Shown: positions 9,000-17,677 of the stretch, piece after piece
How positions within the stretch are numbered: position 1 is the stretch's first letter
Layout of the letters: every line of letters starts with the position of its first letter
Virus record (IMG/VR): IMGVR_UViG_3300021478_000084
Location: 1-34,203 of that record
Length of the DNA: 34,203 nucleotides
Reading direction: 5' to 3' (one strand)
DNA from: a virus
Position numbers and translations under genes: made by a program
Notes under the pieces: generated by a model
What the model saw: only the letters and a program-made list of their open reading frames with translations
Told to the model about the DNA's origin: nothing
Databases searched by the model: none

Positions 9000-10009
9000 T
9001 GGCTGACGAACCCAAAGCGCCGCCGGAAGTGGACGTGGACGTAGCCGAAGGTGGCGTCACCGTCGAGGTGCAGCCTTACGACGAGAAACCCGGCAAGCCG
9101 CAGCTGACCGACGAGGAAGTCGAGAAGCTCGACTCGCTGCCGCCGGACGATGAAATCGGCAAGTACGCCAAGGACGCCCAGAAGCGCATCAAGAGCCTGC
9201 ACATCGCCAATCAGGAATGGCGGCGGCGGGTGGTGCAGTCCACCCGGGACGTGGCCACCGCCACCAATCTGGCGCAGCAGCTCTACCAGGAAAACCAGCA
9301 GCTGAGGACCTCGACGCAGCGCAGCGAGCATGCGCTGATCGAGCAGGCCCTGCAGCGCGCCGACGCGCAGCTGGCGCAGGCCAAGAGCCGCTTCCTACAG
9401 GCGCGCAACAATAACGACACGGCGCAGGAGCTGGCGGCGCAGGAGGAGATCGCGCAGGCCGTCAGCGAGCGCGACCGGCTGCGCCTTCTGCGGCCCGCGC
9501 AGCCGCCGGTCAAGGACGGTGAGCCGGGTCCTCCGGCGCAACCGGCTACACCCGTTCCGCAGCAGCCGCCGCAAAACAGCGAGGCCACAGACGCTTGGCT
9601 GCGGCGCAATCCCTGGTTCAACCAGCCGGGCGAAGAAAAGATGCGCGGCTTCGCCCTGGGCGTGCACGATGCGCTCGTGAAGCAGGGCATCACCGAACTC
9701 AACAATCCCAAGGAATATTGGGGCACGATTGATCGCGAGCTGCGCGCCACCTTCCCCAGCCGGTTTGGCGAGAAGGAAAAGCCGGAAAAGCCGGAGGGCG
9801 GGAGCCGCCCGGTGGCGGTGGCGGGGGCCACGCGCACCAACGGAACGGCGGAGCCCAAGCGCGGGCCGCGCCACGTCGTGCTCACCGAAAGCCAAGTTAC
9901 GCTCGCGCGTTCGCTCGGTCTTACTAACGAGCAATACGCGATGCAGTTAGTCCGAGACGAAGGAAAGCAGGAGGGGAGCTACCATGACATCTCTACCAAA
10001 CGACAGTAG
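8999..10009 (+). CDS. Scaffold-like protein (head assembly, 336 aa)
   Basis: The start codon overlaps the preceding stop (TGATG). The protein has an acidic N-terminus (EVDVDVAEGGVTVEVQPYDE), a DDEIGKYAKDAQKRIKSLHIANQEWRRR segment and a long coiled coil rich in Gln/Ala (about residues 85-160). A Pro-rich linker follows, then a folded C-terminal part (ATDAWLRRNPWFNQPGEEKMRGFALGVHDALVKQG) and a basic tail. A long coiled coil, an acidic N-terminus and a place two genes upstream of the major capsid gene are the usual signs of a podovirus scaffolding protein, which fills the procapsid and then leaves it. The assignment rests on architecture and position, not on a catalytic motif. Confidence 0.75.
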   Translation: MADEPKAPPEVDVDVAEGGVTVEVQPYDEKPGKPQLTDEEVEKLDSLPPDDEIGKYAKDAQKRIKSLHIANQEWRRRVVQSTRDVATATNLAQQLYQENQQLRTSTQRSEHALIEQALQRADAQLAQAKSRFLQARNNNDTAQELAAQEEIAQAVSERDRLRLLRPAQPPVKDGEPGPPAQPATPVPQQPPQNSEATDAWLRRNPWFNQPGEEKMRGFALGVHDALVKQGITELNNPKEYWGTIDRELRATFPSRFGEKEKPEKPEGGSRPVAVAGATRTNGTAEPKRGPRHVVLTESQVTLARSLGLTNEQYAMQLVRDEGKQEGSYHDISTKRQ

Positions 10010-10499
10010 GCTGCCGAGGGACGAACAGAGCCGTGAGGCAGAGTCGAGGGAGAAAACGTGGTTGCCTCCGAATGCGCTGCCGGACCCGCATCAACGCCCG
10101 TCGATGGTCCATCGCTGGATTAGAACGTCGGCCATGGGTCAGAGCGATCCGGTGAATGTCTCTACCGCCTTCAGGGAGGGATGGGTTGCCGTCATGGCCA
10201 CCGAGTACCCCGAGCTGAAGATCCTCTCCGACCAAGGGTCGCGCTGGCCGGAGAGCGTCGAGGTAGGAGGCCTGTTGTTGTGCAGCGCACCCGCGAGTTC
10301 GATCACGAGGCGCAAGGAACACTACGAACGCATGGCACGAGCCCAGATGAAATCGGTGAACGACCAGCTCGAATCCGAAGAGGACCCGCGCATGCGTACC
10401 ATGTTCCGCGAACACTACTCGACGGTCTCTCGCGGCTTTGGGCCGGAGGGCGAGCGCCGCAACAACAAGCGCGCCAACGGTCCCAACCAGCAGCCGTAA
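9984..10499 (+). CDS. Capsid-module hypothetical protein (171 aa)
   Basis: It overlaps the scaffold gene by 26 bases and has a strong AGGAGGGG site at about 9968-9975. The N-terminus is polar and charged. The core contains MVHRWIRTSAMGQSDPVNVSTAFREGW, then PVEV-like strands (SVEVGGLLLCSAPASS), then a helical charged C-terminus (RRKEHYERMARAQMKSVNDQLESEEDPRM). The DPxNVSxxxREGW motif recurs in proteins encoded beside podovirus capsid genes. A head-associated role is likely from position; the molecular job is unknown. Confidence 0.75.
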   Translation: MTSLPNDSRLPRDEQSREAESREKTWLPPNALPDPHQRPSMVHRWIRTSAMGQSDPVNVSTAFREGWVAVMATEYPELKILSDQGSRWPESVEVGGLLLCSAPASSITRRKEHYERMARAQMKSVNDQLESEEDPRMRTMFREHYSTVSRGFGPEGERRNNKRANGPNQQP

Positions 10500-10536
10500 C
10501 CAACCAAGGCCGCTCTGCGGCAGACAAGGATCATGT

Positions 10537-11157
10537 ATGGGCCAGATCTCAGGTCCGTATGGTCTTCGGGGCGTAAAGATTCTGGGCGAGCAGTATTTCA
10601 GCGGGGGGATGCACACGTATCCGATTCAGAATCCCTCGGCGATTGCCACTCAGGGCTGTTACTTTGGCGACCCCGTCGGCCTACAGGGCGGTAGTGTAGT
10701 TCCCCTCGCGGCAAGTCCAACAGCCGGTGTGCCGGGGGTGATTGGTATTTTCCAGGGTTGCAGTTGGCAGGACCCGATACGCGGGTTCGTCAATTCGCAG
10801 TATCTGCCCGCCGGGCTTTTCTCCAGCGGCGTGAGCGACGTGAAGGTCAAGATTCTGGACAACCCGCATGTCGTGATGCGTGTCCAGGCCGACGGGCCGG
10901 TGACGCCGGATAAGATCGGTTTCAACGGGGCGCTGGGGCAGCTCGGGCAGAACAATCCTCAGACCGGCAACAGCAAGGTCAACCTGCTGTCGGCCTCCAT
11001 CGCCGCCGGTGCCGCGCTGGCCGTGCGGATCTACGGCTTCGTGCTGGACGCCGCCCCTTCGCCGGGCGCGGGCTCGATGCCGGGCGATGCGTTCACGGAC
11101 GTCCTCGTGGTCTGGAACTTCGGTATCGACCGATACCTGAATGCGACGGGAGGATAA
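10537..11157 (+). CDS. Capsid-associated (decoration/head protein-like) protein (206 aa)
   Basis: The frame opens at 10438, but ATG 10537 follows AAGGA (10526-10530) with a six-base spacer. A small hairpin GCCGC-TCT-GCGGC (10509-10521) lies just before that site. The protein is Gly-rich and beta-like (GPYGLRGVKILGEQYFSGGMHTYPI, NPHVVMRVQADGPVTPDKIG, IYGFVLDAAPSPGAGSMPGD). Its gene is placed three bases before the major capsid gene, where many podoviruses encode a small head or decoration protein. It has no membrane segment or enzyme motif. The structural role is inferred from position and composition. Confidence 0.7.
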   Translation: MGQISGPYGLRGVKILGEQYFSGGMHTYPIQNPSAIATQGCYFGDPVGLQGGSVVPLAASPTAGVPGVIGIFQGCSWQDPIRGFVNSQYLPAGLFSSGVSDVKVKILDNPHVVMRVQADGPVTPDKIGFNGALGQLGQNNPQTGNSKVNLLSASIAAGAALAVRIYGFVLDAAPSPGAGSMPGDAFTDVLVVWNFGIDRYLNATGG

Positions 11158-11160
11158 GCC

Positions 11161-12069
11161 ATGCCAGCCATATCCAGAGCACAACTGATGAAAGAGCTGG
11201 TCCCCGGCTTGAATGCGCTTTTCGGGCTCGAGTACAACCGCTACGACGACGAGACCAAAGACATCTTCGTGTCGGAGAACTCCGAGCGGTCGTTCGAAGA
11301 GGAGACGAAAGTCACCGGCTTCGGCCCTGCCCCGGTAAAACCCGAGGGCGAGGCTATCCAGTACGACGATGCGCAGGAGACCTACACCGCGCGATACACG
11401 CACGAAACCATTGCGATGGGTTTCGCGGTGACTGAGGAGGCCTTCGAGGACAACCTGTACGACAGTCTCTCGAAGCGCTACACCAAGGCGCTGGCGCGCT
11501 CGATGGCGCACACCAAGCAAGTCAAGGGTGCCGCCATCCTGAACAACGCTTTCAACCCTGCCTTCCCCGGCGGTGATGGAGTAAGTCTCTGTAACTTGCA
11601 ACATCCGCTGGTCATGGGCGGGGCCTACAACGCCAACATGCCGTCCACCCCGAGCGATCTCAACGAGACCTCGCTCGAAGCGGCGGCCACCACGATCTCG
11701 CTCTGGCTGGATGATCGCGGCCTGTTGATCGCGGCCAAGCCGCGCAGGATGGTCATCCCGGCGGCGCAGATCTTCACCGCCACGCGCGTCCTGCGCAGCC
11801 AGTACCGGCCCGGAACCGCCGACAACGATGTGAATGCGTTGTGGACCAACGGGACGATCCCCGAAGGCTGGAAGGTCAACCATTGGCTGGTCGATCCCAA
11901 GAGCTGGTACATCATGACGGACATCCCGAACGGTCTGAAACATTTCGTCAGGGTTCCGTTACAGACCAAGGACGATCCAGACTTTGATACGGGGAACCTT
12001 CGTTACAAGGCGAGGGAGCGGTACTCGTTCGGCTGGAGCGATCCGCTGGGGGTCTACGGCTCACCGTAG
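11161..12069 (+). CDS. Major capsid protein (302 aa)
   Basis: The protein forms the icosahedral shell. Recognisable family features are SRAQLMKELVPGLNALFGLEYNRY at the N-terminus, then ERSFEEETKVTGFGPAP. The next segment is YTARYTHETIAMGFAVTEEAFEDNLYDSLSKRYTKALARSMAHTKQVKGA, a long spine-helix-like region. Further on is LLIAAKPRRMVIPAAQIFTATRVL and a DPKSWYIMTD strand. This matches the capsid proteins of podoviruses with Mu gpT-like/HK97-type folds, and the length is normal. No N-terminal delta domain is visible, in keeping with a separate scaffold gene. The gene ends the first plus-strand operon and is followed at once by an intrinsic terminator. Confidence 0.92.
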   Translation: MPAISRAQLMKELVPGLNALFGLEYNRYDDETKDIFVSENSERSFEEETKVTGFGPAPVKPEGEAIQYDDAQETYTARYTHETIAMGFAVTEEAFEDNLYDSLSKRYTKALARSMAHTKQVKGAAILNNAFNPAFPGGDGVSLCNLQHPLVMGGAYNANMPSTPSDLNETSLEAAATTISLWLDDRGLLIAAKPRRMVIPAAQIFTATRVLRSQYRPGTADNDVNALWTNGTIPEGWKVNHWLVDPKSWYIMTDIPNGLKHFVRVPLQTKDDPDFDTGNLRYKARERYSFGWSDPLGVYGSP

Positions 12070-12079
12070 ACGATGCCGC

Positions 12080-12113
12080 GCGGGCCGGTGATCGCAACCG
12101 GCCCGCACTTTTC
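12080..12113 (+). terminator. Rho-independent terminator after the capsid gene
   Basis: A perfect 10-bp stem GCGGGCCGGT (12080-12089) / ACCGGCCCGC (12097-12106) with a seven-base loop is followed by ACTTTTC. It lies 11 bases after the capsid stop and just before the end of the convergent minus-strand gene. It should end plus-strand transcription. The opposite strand has no T-run, so it does not obviously serve the minus-strand operon. Confidence 0.8.
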
Positions 12114-12114
12114 A

Positions 12115-14928
12115 TCAGGGCTGAGGTGGGGTTAGCTTCGCGGCTCGGGCTTGTGCGGCTTGTGTCCACTCGGCGAACTCGGCGTCTCGGTTTTGGGCGA
12201 TTCGCTGGATGGCTTGCCGGATACGCTTGAGATTACGGACGTTGTACGTGGGATTCCCAGCGCGTCCGCTTCTTCCGGGCTTATTAATCTTGTTTTGGGC
12301 ATCAATTTTCTCCTGGTAATTACTATTATGTACAAAGTCGCTGTCGTAGGCGCGCGGGACTACTGCTAGATCATGGACGTTGCCGTCGCGGCCAAAGGTT
12401 GCGTCGGAGGCGTTACTCACCGCCTCGAGAGTGGGGCCGACCCCCTTGTCAGCGATATTGACATCCACCAGGACGCCATTGGGAGTGCGCGAGACGTTGA
12501 CGGGATAGCCGAGCTGGCGGCTGAATTCCTGAATCGCGTTCTGGTCCACCTGATTGTCGTAGCGCCGCATGAACACCGAGAAGGTGCGATCCGCTGAGGG
12601 CGGGCCTTCGGCGTGGGGCACGGTGGTGAAGTGCGATGCGGCCATGCCGTCCTGGTTCAGATCCTGGCCCAGGATGGAGAGAAAGGCCTCGCGCTGGGGC
12701 TTATCCATCTGCACGAAACCCTTGCCGCCGGTGCCGCCCATGGGGATGCGCAGGTTGGGATTGATGTCGCCCTCGTAGGTGCCGTAGCCGTTCCACTCCA
12801 GGCGTGAGGTGTCGAGTTTCTGGCCGGTGAGGTGGCTCATCAGCTGACTGACCAGACTGGGATCGTCGCCATGCCGCATGGCGAAGTCGGTCATGGCGTT
12901 GCGCTGGATCTGTTCGTACTTCGCCTTGGCGTCCCGCACCCAGGGGATATTGGGGTCGTACTGCTCGAGCTGCGAGCGCATCTGGGTTGCCGCCGCGCCT
13001 GCCGGTGTCTTCGTCGTGGCGAACTCCACCGTGCCTACCGGAGTCCCCATGAAGTTCTCGCGCGTGCCGCTCATGACGTTGGGGAAGCGCGGGTCCATCA
13101 TCGTCTCGAGGCTGATCTTGCCGCCCGGCGTCTCGATCCCGGCGTCGTTCAGCTCCTTGGTGATTCTGGGGAGCACCATGGCGTAGTCGTCGTAGGTGGA
13201 TTTCGGGTCTTTGTCGAGGCGGTTCTGCACCCAGGTGGGGGCCTGGACCTGCCACGTCTCCCAGGGCTGCCCGCCTTCCGGCATGAGCGCGTTCTGCGCG
13301 TCCCGCACCTTGTTGGTGTACCGGCTCAGCACCTCGTACAGCGCCGGGTTCTTGCCGATGTCGGAGCCCTTGATGCCGAATATGTCGGCCATCTGGACGT
13401 CGTTCACGCTCAAGGGGGGCCGGTTGTCCAGGCCGCTCGTGTATTGCATGGTGCCACTGAAGTTCTGGTACTTGTGCGTCCCCAGGCGGTCCAGTTCCGG
13501 GTTGAGCGCGTTGCGCACGCTGGCCGGGTCGCGCAGGTCGGTGTAGATCGGGACGTTCTGCAGGTTCTCCGCGTAGGTGCCAAGCGCGCGCTTCATGTTG
13601 GTGTAGGGCTTTGCGCCGCCCGAGGTGGCGGCCACGTTGTCGATGAAGCCGGGCTGCATCTCGCGCGGTATGTCAATGTGATCGCCGGTGAATGAATTGC
13701 CCGACAGTTCATACCAGTAGCGCGCGCGCTGCGGCAGTTGCATGGAGCGGTGGAGGAACTCCGCCGTCGGCGGGCGCGCGCCGGTCCTGCGGACCGCCTC
13801 CATCGCCGCCGATCCGCCGGGCAGCTCGCTCTCCTTGATGGAGTCCAGCCACATCCGGTCGTTGAGGTGGTTCGCCTCCTCGGCCCCCAGGTGAACGAAC
13901 GGCAGGTAGCCTTCGCTGGGCGCGTTCATGTCGAGAGAGGAGAACGGCTGGCCGTTGATCAGCTTGGTCGGATCGGTGGAGACCACACGCTGCTCGTTTG
14001 GAATGCGCCGCTCGAGATCCTCGACCGAGCGGGCCAGCACGTCGCGTACCGGCGCTTCGGCGGCGGCCTCTACCGGGGCTGGCCGCCGGATCAGCTCCTG
14101 AATCTGGCGGGACATGGCGGCGGCCCGTTCAGCGGCGCTGTACACGCCACTGCCGAGCGAGGAGGCGCTCGTGATCGCCATATCGCGAATCGTGGCCGGG
14201 TCGAGGAACTTGCCCATGGGAGCGGTGGCTCCGCTATACATACCGCTCTGCTGGAGCCGGGCGTTGGCGGCCTCGCCAGCGGCCTGGAGTTCCTCCCGGG
14301 TGGGTAGCATGCTGATGGCGTCCTTGGCCAGTCGCGGCCCGTACTCGGCGAGGGCCTCCGGCACATTGTGCATCAGCCCGGTCATGGCGGCGCTGGCCAA
14401 GCCGCTGGTGACGGCCTGCCCGGGCGTGTCGGCCTTCAGGGCGTCGGCGGCGGCTGCACCCAGAATGGGGTCGCCCGCCGTAGCTGCGGTGGCAAGGCCG
14501 TAGCGGGCGACGTCGGGGAGCGTGCGCCCGGCGAACTGCATGGCATGCTGGAAGGGCTGGGTGCGGCCCGCCAGCTGATTCGGATCGGGGCCAACCTCTT
14601 CGCTGACTGCCTGGGAAAGCGGCTTGTCGCCCGCCACCCTGCCGCCGTAGAGACCCTCGGCTGGCTTGTAGAGCATGTTGGTCAGGTCGCCCATGCCCGA
14701 CTGGAAGCCCAGCTGGAGGTCCAGGTTGGGATTGAAGCTGGTGTCCGGCTGGACCGGCTTCGGTTGCGCTGGTTGCACCGGCGCAGGGGGCTGCCACTTG
14801 TGCGCGGCCTCCGGGTCGATAGCGAGCGGCACGTCGGGGTTCCAGTCGCTCGCGGCGTTGGGGTTGACGTGGAGACTGGCGAGTGTCCGGCGGCGCAACC
14901 CCTGGGTAAAGGGGTCGTCGGGAAACAT
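12115..14928 (-). CDS. Large virion-associated protein of unknown function (937 aa)
   Basis: The start codon lies one base after the portal stop, with GGGAG as ribosome-binding site, so the two genes form one operon. The first ~70 residues are Pro/Gln-rich and include AIDPEAAHKW. An Ala-rich segment that may be membrane-active follows (ARYGLATAATAGDPILGAAAADAL and TSGLASAAMTGLM, about 130-190). The middle holds QRARYWYELSGNSF, YTNMKRALGTYAENLQNVPIYTDLRDP and NRPPLSVNDVQMADIFGI. Similar segments occur in very large polyvalent phage proteins delivered with the genome. The C-terminus is basic and helical. It may be an internal or ejected protein. No firm enzymatic motif is seen, and the function remains open. 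Confidence 0.75.
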   Translation of the reverse strand: MFPDDPFTQGLRRRTLASLHVNPNAASDWNPDVPLAIDPEAAHKWQPPAPVQPAQPKPVQPDTSFNPNLDLQLGFQSGMGDLTNMLYKPAEGLYGGRVAGDKPLSQAVSEEVGPDPNQLAGRTQPFQHAMQFAGRTLPDVARYGLATAATAGDPILGAAAADALKADTPGQAVTSGLASAAMTGLMHNVPEALAEYGPRLAKDAISMLPTREELQAAGEAANARLQQSGMYSGATAPMGKFLDPATIRDMAITSASSLGSGVYSAAERAAAMSRQIQELIRRPAPVEAAAEAPVRDVLARSVEDLERRIPNEQRVVSTDPTKLINGQPFSSLDMNAPSEGYLPFVHLGAEEANHLNDRMWLDSIKESELPGGSAAMEAVRRTGARPPTAEFLHRSMQLPQRARYWYELSGNSFTGDHIDIPREMQPGFIDNVAATSGGAKPYTNMKRALGTYAENLQNVPIYTDLRDPASVRNALNPELDRLGTHKYQNFSGTMQYTSGLDNRPPLSVNDVQMADIFGIKGSDIGKNPALYEVLSRYTNKVRDAQNALMPEGGQPWETWQVQAPTWVQNRLDKDPKSTYDDYAMVLPRITKELNDAGIETPGGKISLETMMDPRFPNVMSGTRENFMGTPVGTVEFATTKTPAGAAATQMRSQLEQYDPNIPWVRDAKAKYEQIQRNAMTDFAMRHGDDPSLVSQLMSHLTGQKLDTSRLEWNGYGTYEGDINPNLRIPMGGTGGKGFVQMDKPQREAFLSILGQDLNQDGMAASHFTTVPHAEGPPSADRTFSVFMRRYDNQVDQNAIQEFSRQLGYPVNVSRTPNGVLVDVNIADKGVGPTLEAVSNASDATFGRDGNVHDLAVVPRAYDSDFVHNSNYQEKIDAQNKINKPGRSGRAGNPTYNVRNLKRIRQAIQRIAQNRDAEFAEWTQAAQARAAKLTPPQP

Positions 14929-14929
14929 C

Positions 14930-17506
14930 CTACACTCCCTCGGGCGGCAGCGGCGGCGCTTCGTTGGGCGCGGGAGCCGTCTCCGGCCCCTCGCTCGGCA
15001 GGTTGCGCAGGACGGAATCGATCCCGGCCTGATCCGCGTTGCGCTGGTGCTTCTCGCGCTCGACGCGCTGGGTCATGATATGCCGCAGGGTGTCGGCGTG
15101 CTCGCTCGCGTGGTGGCGGTGACTGTCGGCGATCTCGCTTGCGTGGTGGCGGGTGTTTTCGGCGGTGACCTTGAGCATGGTCTGCCGCTCCTGGCTCTCG
15201 ATCTTGGCGGCTTCGAGCTGGCCCTTCTGGGTGACGGCCTGCTGCTCGACCTGGAGCTTCGCCGTGTCGATCTGGTGCTTCGACTGCTGCGCCTGCTGTT
15301 TCAGTTGCAGCTCGGCCTTCTGCTGCTCGAGGATCGGGTCCTGCTGTTGCTGCTGTTGTTGCTGCTGCTGGTCCTCGGCCTGATTCTGCTGGAGCAGCTT
15401 GCTGCTCGCCTCCTGCACGAGGCCCGATAGCTCGTTCTCCGCATCCGCCGGTAGGCGCGCGCCCAAAGGCGGCAGCTGCGTGCCCAGCTTCTGCTGGATC
15501 TGGCTTCTGTACTCGTAGGCCATGTGCTCGTTGAGGTGCGCCCACATGGCCTGGGTGATGGACGGCCCGAGCGGGTTCTGGCCGAGCGCGGATTTGGTCG
15601 AGGGGTCGTTGAGGAAATTCTGATGCACCTGGATGTGCGCCATGTGGTTCTGCCACTCGAAGGCCTTGACCGGCTTCGAAGTGACCAGCGCCATGTTCTC
15701 GGCCACCGGGTCCATCGGCTCGGCGGCGGTCTTGTCGGGCACGATCTGCGCCGAGTTGTCGATGCCAAGGACCTCGAGGCAGCTGCGGTGCAGGAGCGGC
15801 AGGTCGTAGAGCTGCGGGGCTTGCGAGCTGAGCTGGATCGCGGCCTGATACTGCATGACTCTTTGGGCCATGGTCGAGGCTGCCGGATCAGAGACCGGCG
15901 TGACCGTGATCAGCTCGTTGTAGTCGGCCACCTTGATGTCGCGGCCCAGGCCGCCCGGCGGGTCGTACTCGTACTCGGGCGGGGTGTGGTCGCGGATGAT
16001 CTCGGCGATCAGGCTCAGCTCCCGGGCGAGCGCGATATGCATGCGGGCCTGCACCGCCGTGATCACTTCGGTGGCGCGCTCGATGAGCGCGAGGATGGTG
16101 CCGACGGGCGCGTTCTGCGCGCTGGTGGTGATGTCCAGCTCGGCAATCGAGGCGAAGCTCTTGCCCTCTTCCACCAGCATCTGGAGCAGCTGGAACAAAA
16201 CCGCCGACGGCTCCTTGTAGGGCAGGAATGCAATCGAGTCGAGGATCTTTCCGGCGGGCACGTCGACGTCCCGAAATTCTCCGGGCTGGATCGGGTCGTT
16301 GTCGCCCTTGATGCGCAGCTGGCGCGACTTGAGGCCGCCCGGCAGGTTGCTCAACGTGCCCGCGTCTACCAGCTGCCGCAGAATGCTGGTCGTGGAGTGG
16401 CCGATGCCGCCGATCAAATGGATTAAGCCCAAGCCGTAGGCCCCCTTCCAGGGGACGTAGCGGTAATGCACCCAGCTCAGCACCTTGGCGTGGCTCTCGT
16501 CGCCTTCGCGCCAGTTGCGGTAGATCGAGAGCACCGCGCTACTGGCCTCGTCGATGGTGACGACGTAGGGCTTCGAGCTGCCGTCGATGGCGAGGTTGGT
16601 GGTGCATTCCCACAGGGTCAGCAGCTCGTTGCGCGAGTAGCTCGGGCCGATGCCGCTCAGCCGCTGGACCTTCTCCTCGATGCGGTCGGTGGTGAGGGTT
16701 GCGTTGCGGAACAGGGTCACGTCGCGGTAGAAGCCGATCTGCTGCAGCTCGATGATGTCGCCGTAGGCCTTCTTCATGACGTGCGTGTAGCGCGGGCACG
16801 TCTCGAGGTTGGGGAAGCCGTAGGGCATCAGGAAATCGTTGGCGGGCACGTACTGCGCGACAGGCCGCTTCAAGAGCGGATCGTAGTAGACCTTCTTGAA
16901 GGCCGAGCCGTCCACCGGGATGGCGAACAGGAGCTGCTCGGTCTCGTCGCGATACTCCAGCATCTTTTCGGTGAGCCAGAAGTTGATGTCGTCGCTGACC
17001 CTTTTGGCTTGCGCGATTTTGGCCTGATTGGATTCGCCGACCACCTTGGCGGTGGCGGGGCCGGTGGGCGGAAACAGGCGCGTGATGCATTTGCTCTGAA
17101 ACCGGACGCTGGCTTCCATGATCATCGGATGCACGACGCCGCAGGCCCCGGGCCAGGGCGTGGTGCGCAGCTCGTCCTTGATGCCGAGCAGGTCCATGCC
17201 CTTGGTGAGCGCGTCTTCCCAGTCGCGGCGGCCCTGCTTGTCCTCGTCGATGGCGTAGCGGATGTCGCTTGAGATCTGCGCGAGCAGGTTATCGGGGATC
17301 ACCTCGGCGAGGTTCGTATCGAAAGGCGCACTGGCGACGGATTCTTCCACCGACGGCGGTTCGCCTGCACCTTCGAGGTAGACGTCCACACTGCCATCGG
17401 AATTTTCGATAGAGAAGGCGTTGGGATCAACCGGCACTGAGGCCTGGGCAAGGCCGGTCGATCCCAGGCCATTGGAAAGTGGCGAAACCAATGGCCGGTC
17501 AATCAT
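14930..17506 (-). CDS. Portal protein (858 aa)
   Basis: The portal is the dodecameric DNA channel at one capsid vertex. Supporting features are the N-terminal ISSDIRYAIDEDKQGRRDWEDALTKGMDLLG and PWPGACGVVHPMIMEASVRFQSK. They are followed by VDGSAFKKVYYDPLLKRPVAQYVPANDFLMPYG and CPRYTHVMKK, then HYRYVPWKGAYGLGLIHLIGGIGHSTTSILRQLVDAGTLSN, and GTILALIERATEVITAVQARMH. These are typical of large podovirus portals. The C-terminus is a long Gln-rich coiled coil with a ten-Gln run (residues 713-722, bases 15341-15370) and RHHASE repeats; it may form the long portal barrel inside the head. The start is ATG 17506. GAGGGG lies 12 bases upstream, an unusually long spacing produced by an 11-bp tandem duplication. 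The gene is on the strand opposite to terL and the capsid gene. Confidence 0.93.
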   Translation of the reverse strand: MIDRPLVSPLSNGLGSTGLAQASVPVDPNAFSIENSDGSVDVYLEGAGEPPSVEESVASAPFDTNLAEVIPDNLLAQISSDIRYAIDEDKQGRRDWEDALTKGMDLLGIKDELRTTPWPGACGVVHPMIMEASVRFQSKCITRLFPPTGPATAKVVGESNQAKIAQAKRVSDDINFWLTEKMLEYRDETEQLLFAIPVDGSAFKKVYYDPLLKRPVAQYVPANDFLMPYGFPNLETCPRYTHVMKKAYGDIIELQQIGFYRDVTLFRNATLTTDRIEEKVQRLSGIGPSYSRNELLTLWECTTNLAIDGSSKPYVVTIDEASSAVLSIYRNWREGDESHAKVLSWVHYRYVPWKGAYGLGLIHLIGGIGHSTTSILRQLVDAGTLSNLPGGLKSRQLRIKGDNDPIQPGEFRDVDVPAGKILDSIAFLPYKEPSAVLFQLLQMLVEEGKSFASIAELDITTSAQNAPVGTILALIERATEVITAVQARMHIALARELSLIAEIIRDHTPPEYEYDPPGGLGRDIKVADYNELITVTPVSDPAASTMAQRVMQYQAAIQLSSQAPQLYDLPLLHRSCLEVLGIDNSAQIVPDKTAAEPMDPVAENMALVTSKPVKAFEWQNHMAHIQVHQNFLNDPSTKSALGQNPLGPSITQAMWAHLNEHMAYEYRSQIQQKLGTQLPPLGARLPADAENELSGLVQEASSKLLQQNQAEDQQQQQQQQQQDPILEQQKAELQLKQQAQQSKHQIDTAKLQVEQQAVTQKGQLEAAKIESQERQTMLKVTAENTRHHASEIADSHRHHASEHADTLRHIMTQRVEREKHQRNADQAGIDSVLRNLPSEGPETAPAPNEAPPLPPEGV

Positions 17507-17524
17507 GGGTCAATCATACCCCTC
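17503..17524 (-). promoter_or_regulatory. Portal translation start region with duplicated ATGATTGACC and a four-codon mini-ORF
   Basis: Read on the minus strand, GAGGGG (17524-17519) is followed by T and then two copies of ATGATTGACC with an 11-base period. The first ATG (17517) opens Met-Ile-Asp-Pro-stop, and its TGA overlaps the portal ATG (17506) in the ATGA style used between genes elsewhere in this phage. The portal could therefore be coupled to the mini-ORF, or simply be initiated with a 12-base spacer. Confidence 0.6.
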
Positions 17525-17561
17525 AAAAAAAGGCGGCGGAAGCACAATAGGCTCCGCCGCC
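17525..17561 (-). terminator. Minus-strand intrinsic terminator/attenuator immediately before the portal gene
   Basis: On the minus strand a perfect nine-bp stem GGCGGCGGA / TCCGCCGCC (17561-17553 with 17540-17532) is followed by seven T (17531-17525). The portal Shine-Dalgarno begins at the next base. The plus strand has no T-run after the stem, so the terminator is directional. Any transcript from the divergent region must read through it to make portal. Confidence 0.8.
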
Positions 17562-17586
17562 TGCTAAAACAGTGTCATCGCACTTA

Positions 17587-17645
17587 CAGGTTCGATTCTA
17601 CACCAAACCTGCAATCGGACTGCGTAAATTGGCTTGCATTGCCAA
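17587..17645. promoter_or_regulatory. Divergent control region: dyad CAGGTT-N13-AACCTG plus TTGGC-N7-GCCAA
   Basis: The 171-base region between the portal and the first small plus-strand gene holds CAGGTT (17587-17592) and AACCTGCAAT (17606-17615). These form a dyad with centres 19 bp apart. A second dyad, TTGGC/GCCAA, is at 17629-17645. The first is one of a family found at other divergent junctions (31470, 32724). TTGCAT-N17-TAGACT (17634-17662) is a weak plus-strand promoter candidate only. The binding protein is unknown. Confidence 0.6.
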
Positions 17646-17677
17646 CAGGCCAGATCTAGACTTCCGATAGTCGGCAT

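Noticed and set aside
17589-17605. tRNA-3'-end-like string GGTTCGATTCTACACCA
   Set aside because: The spacing from the T-loop-like part to CCA is far too short and the T-stem does not pair, so it is not a tRNA gene or an intact tRNA-derived att site.
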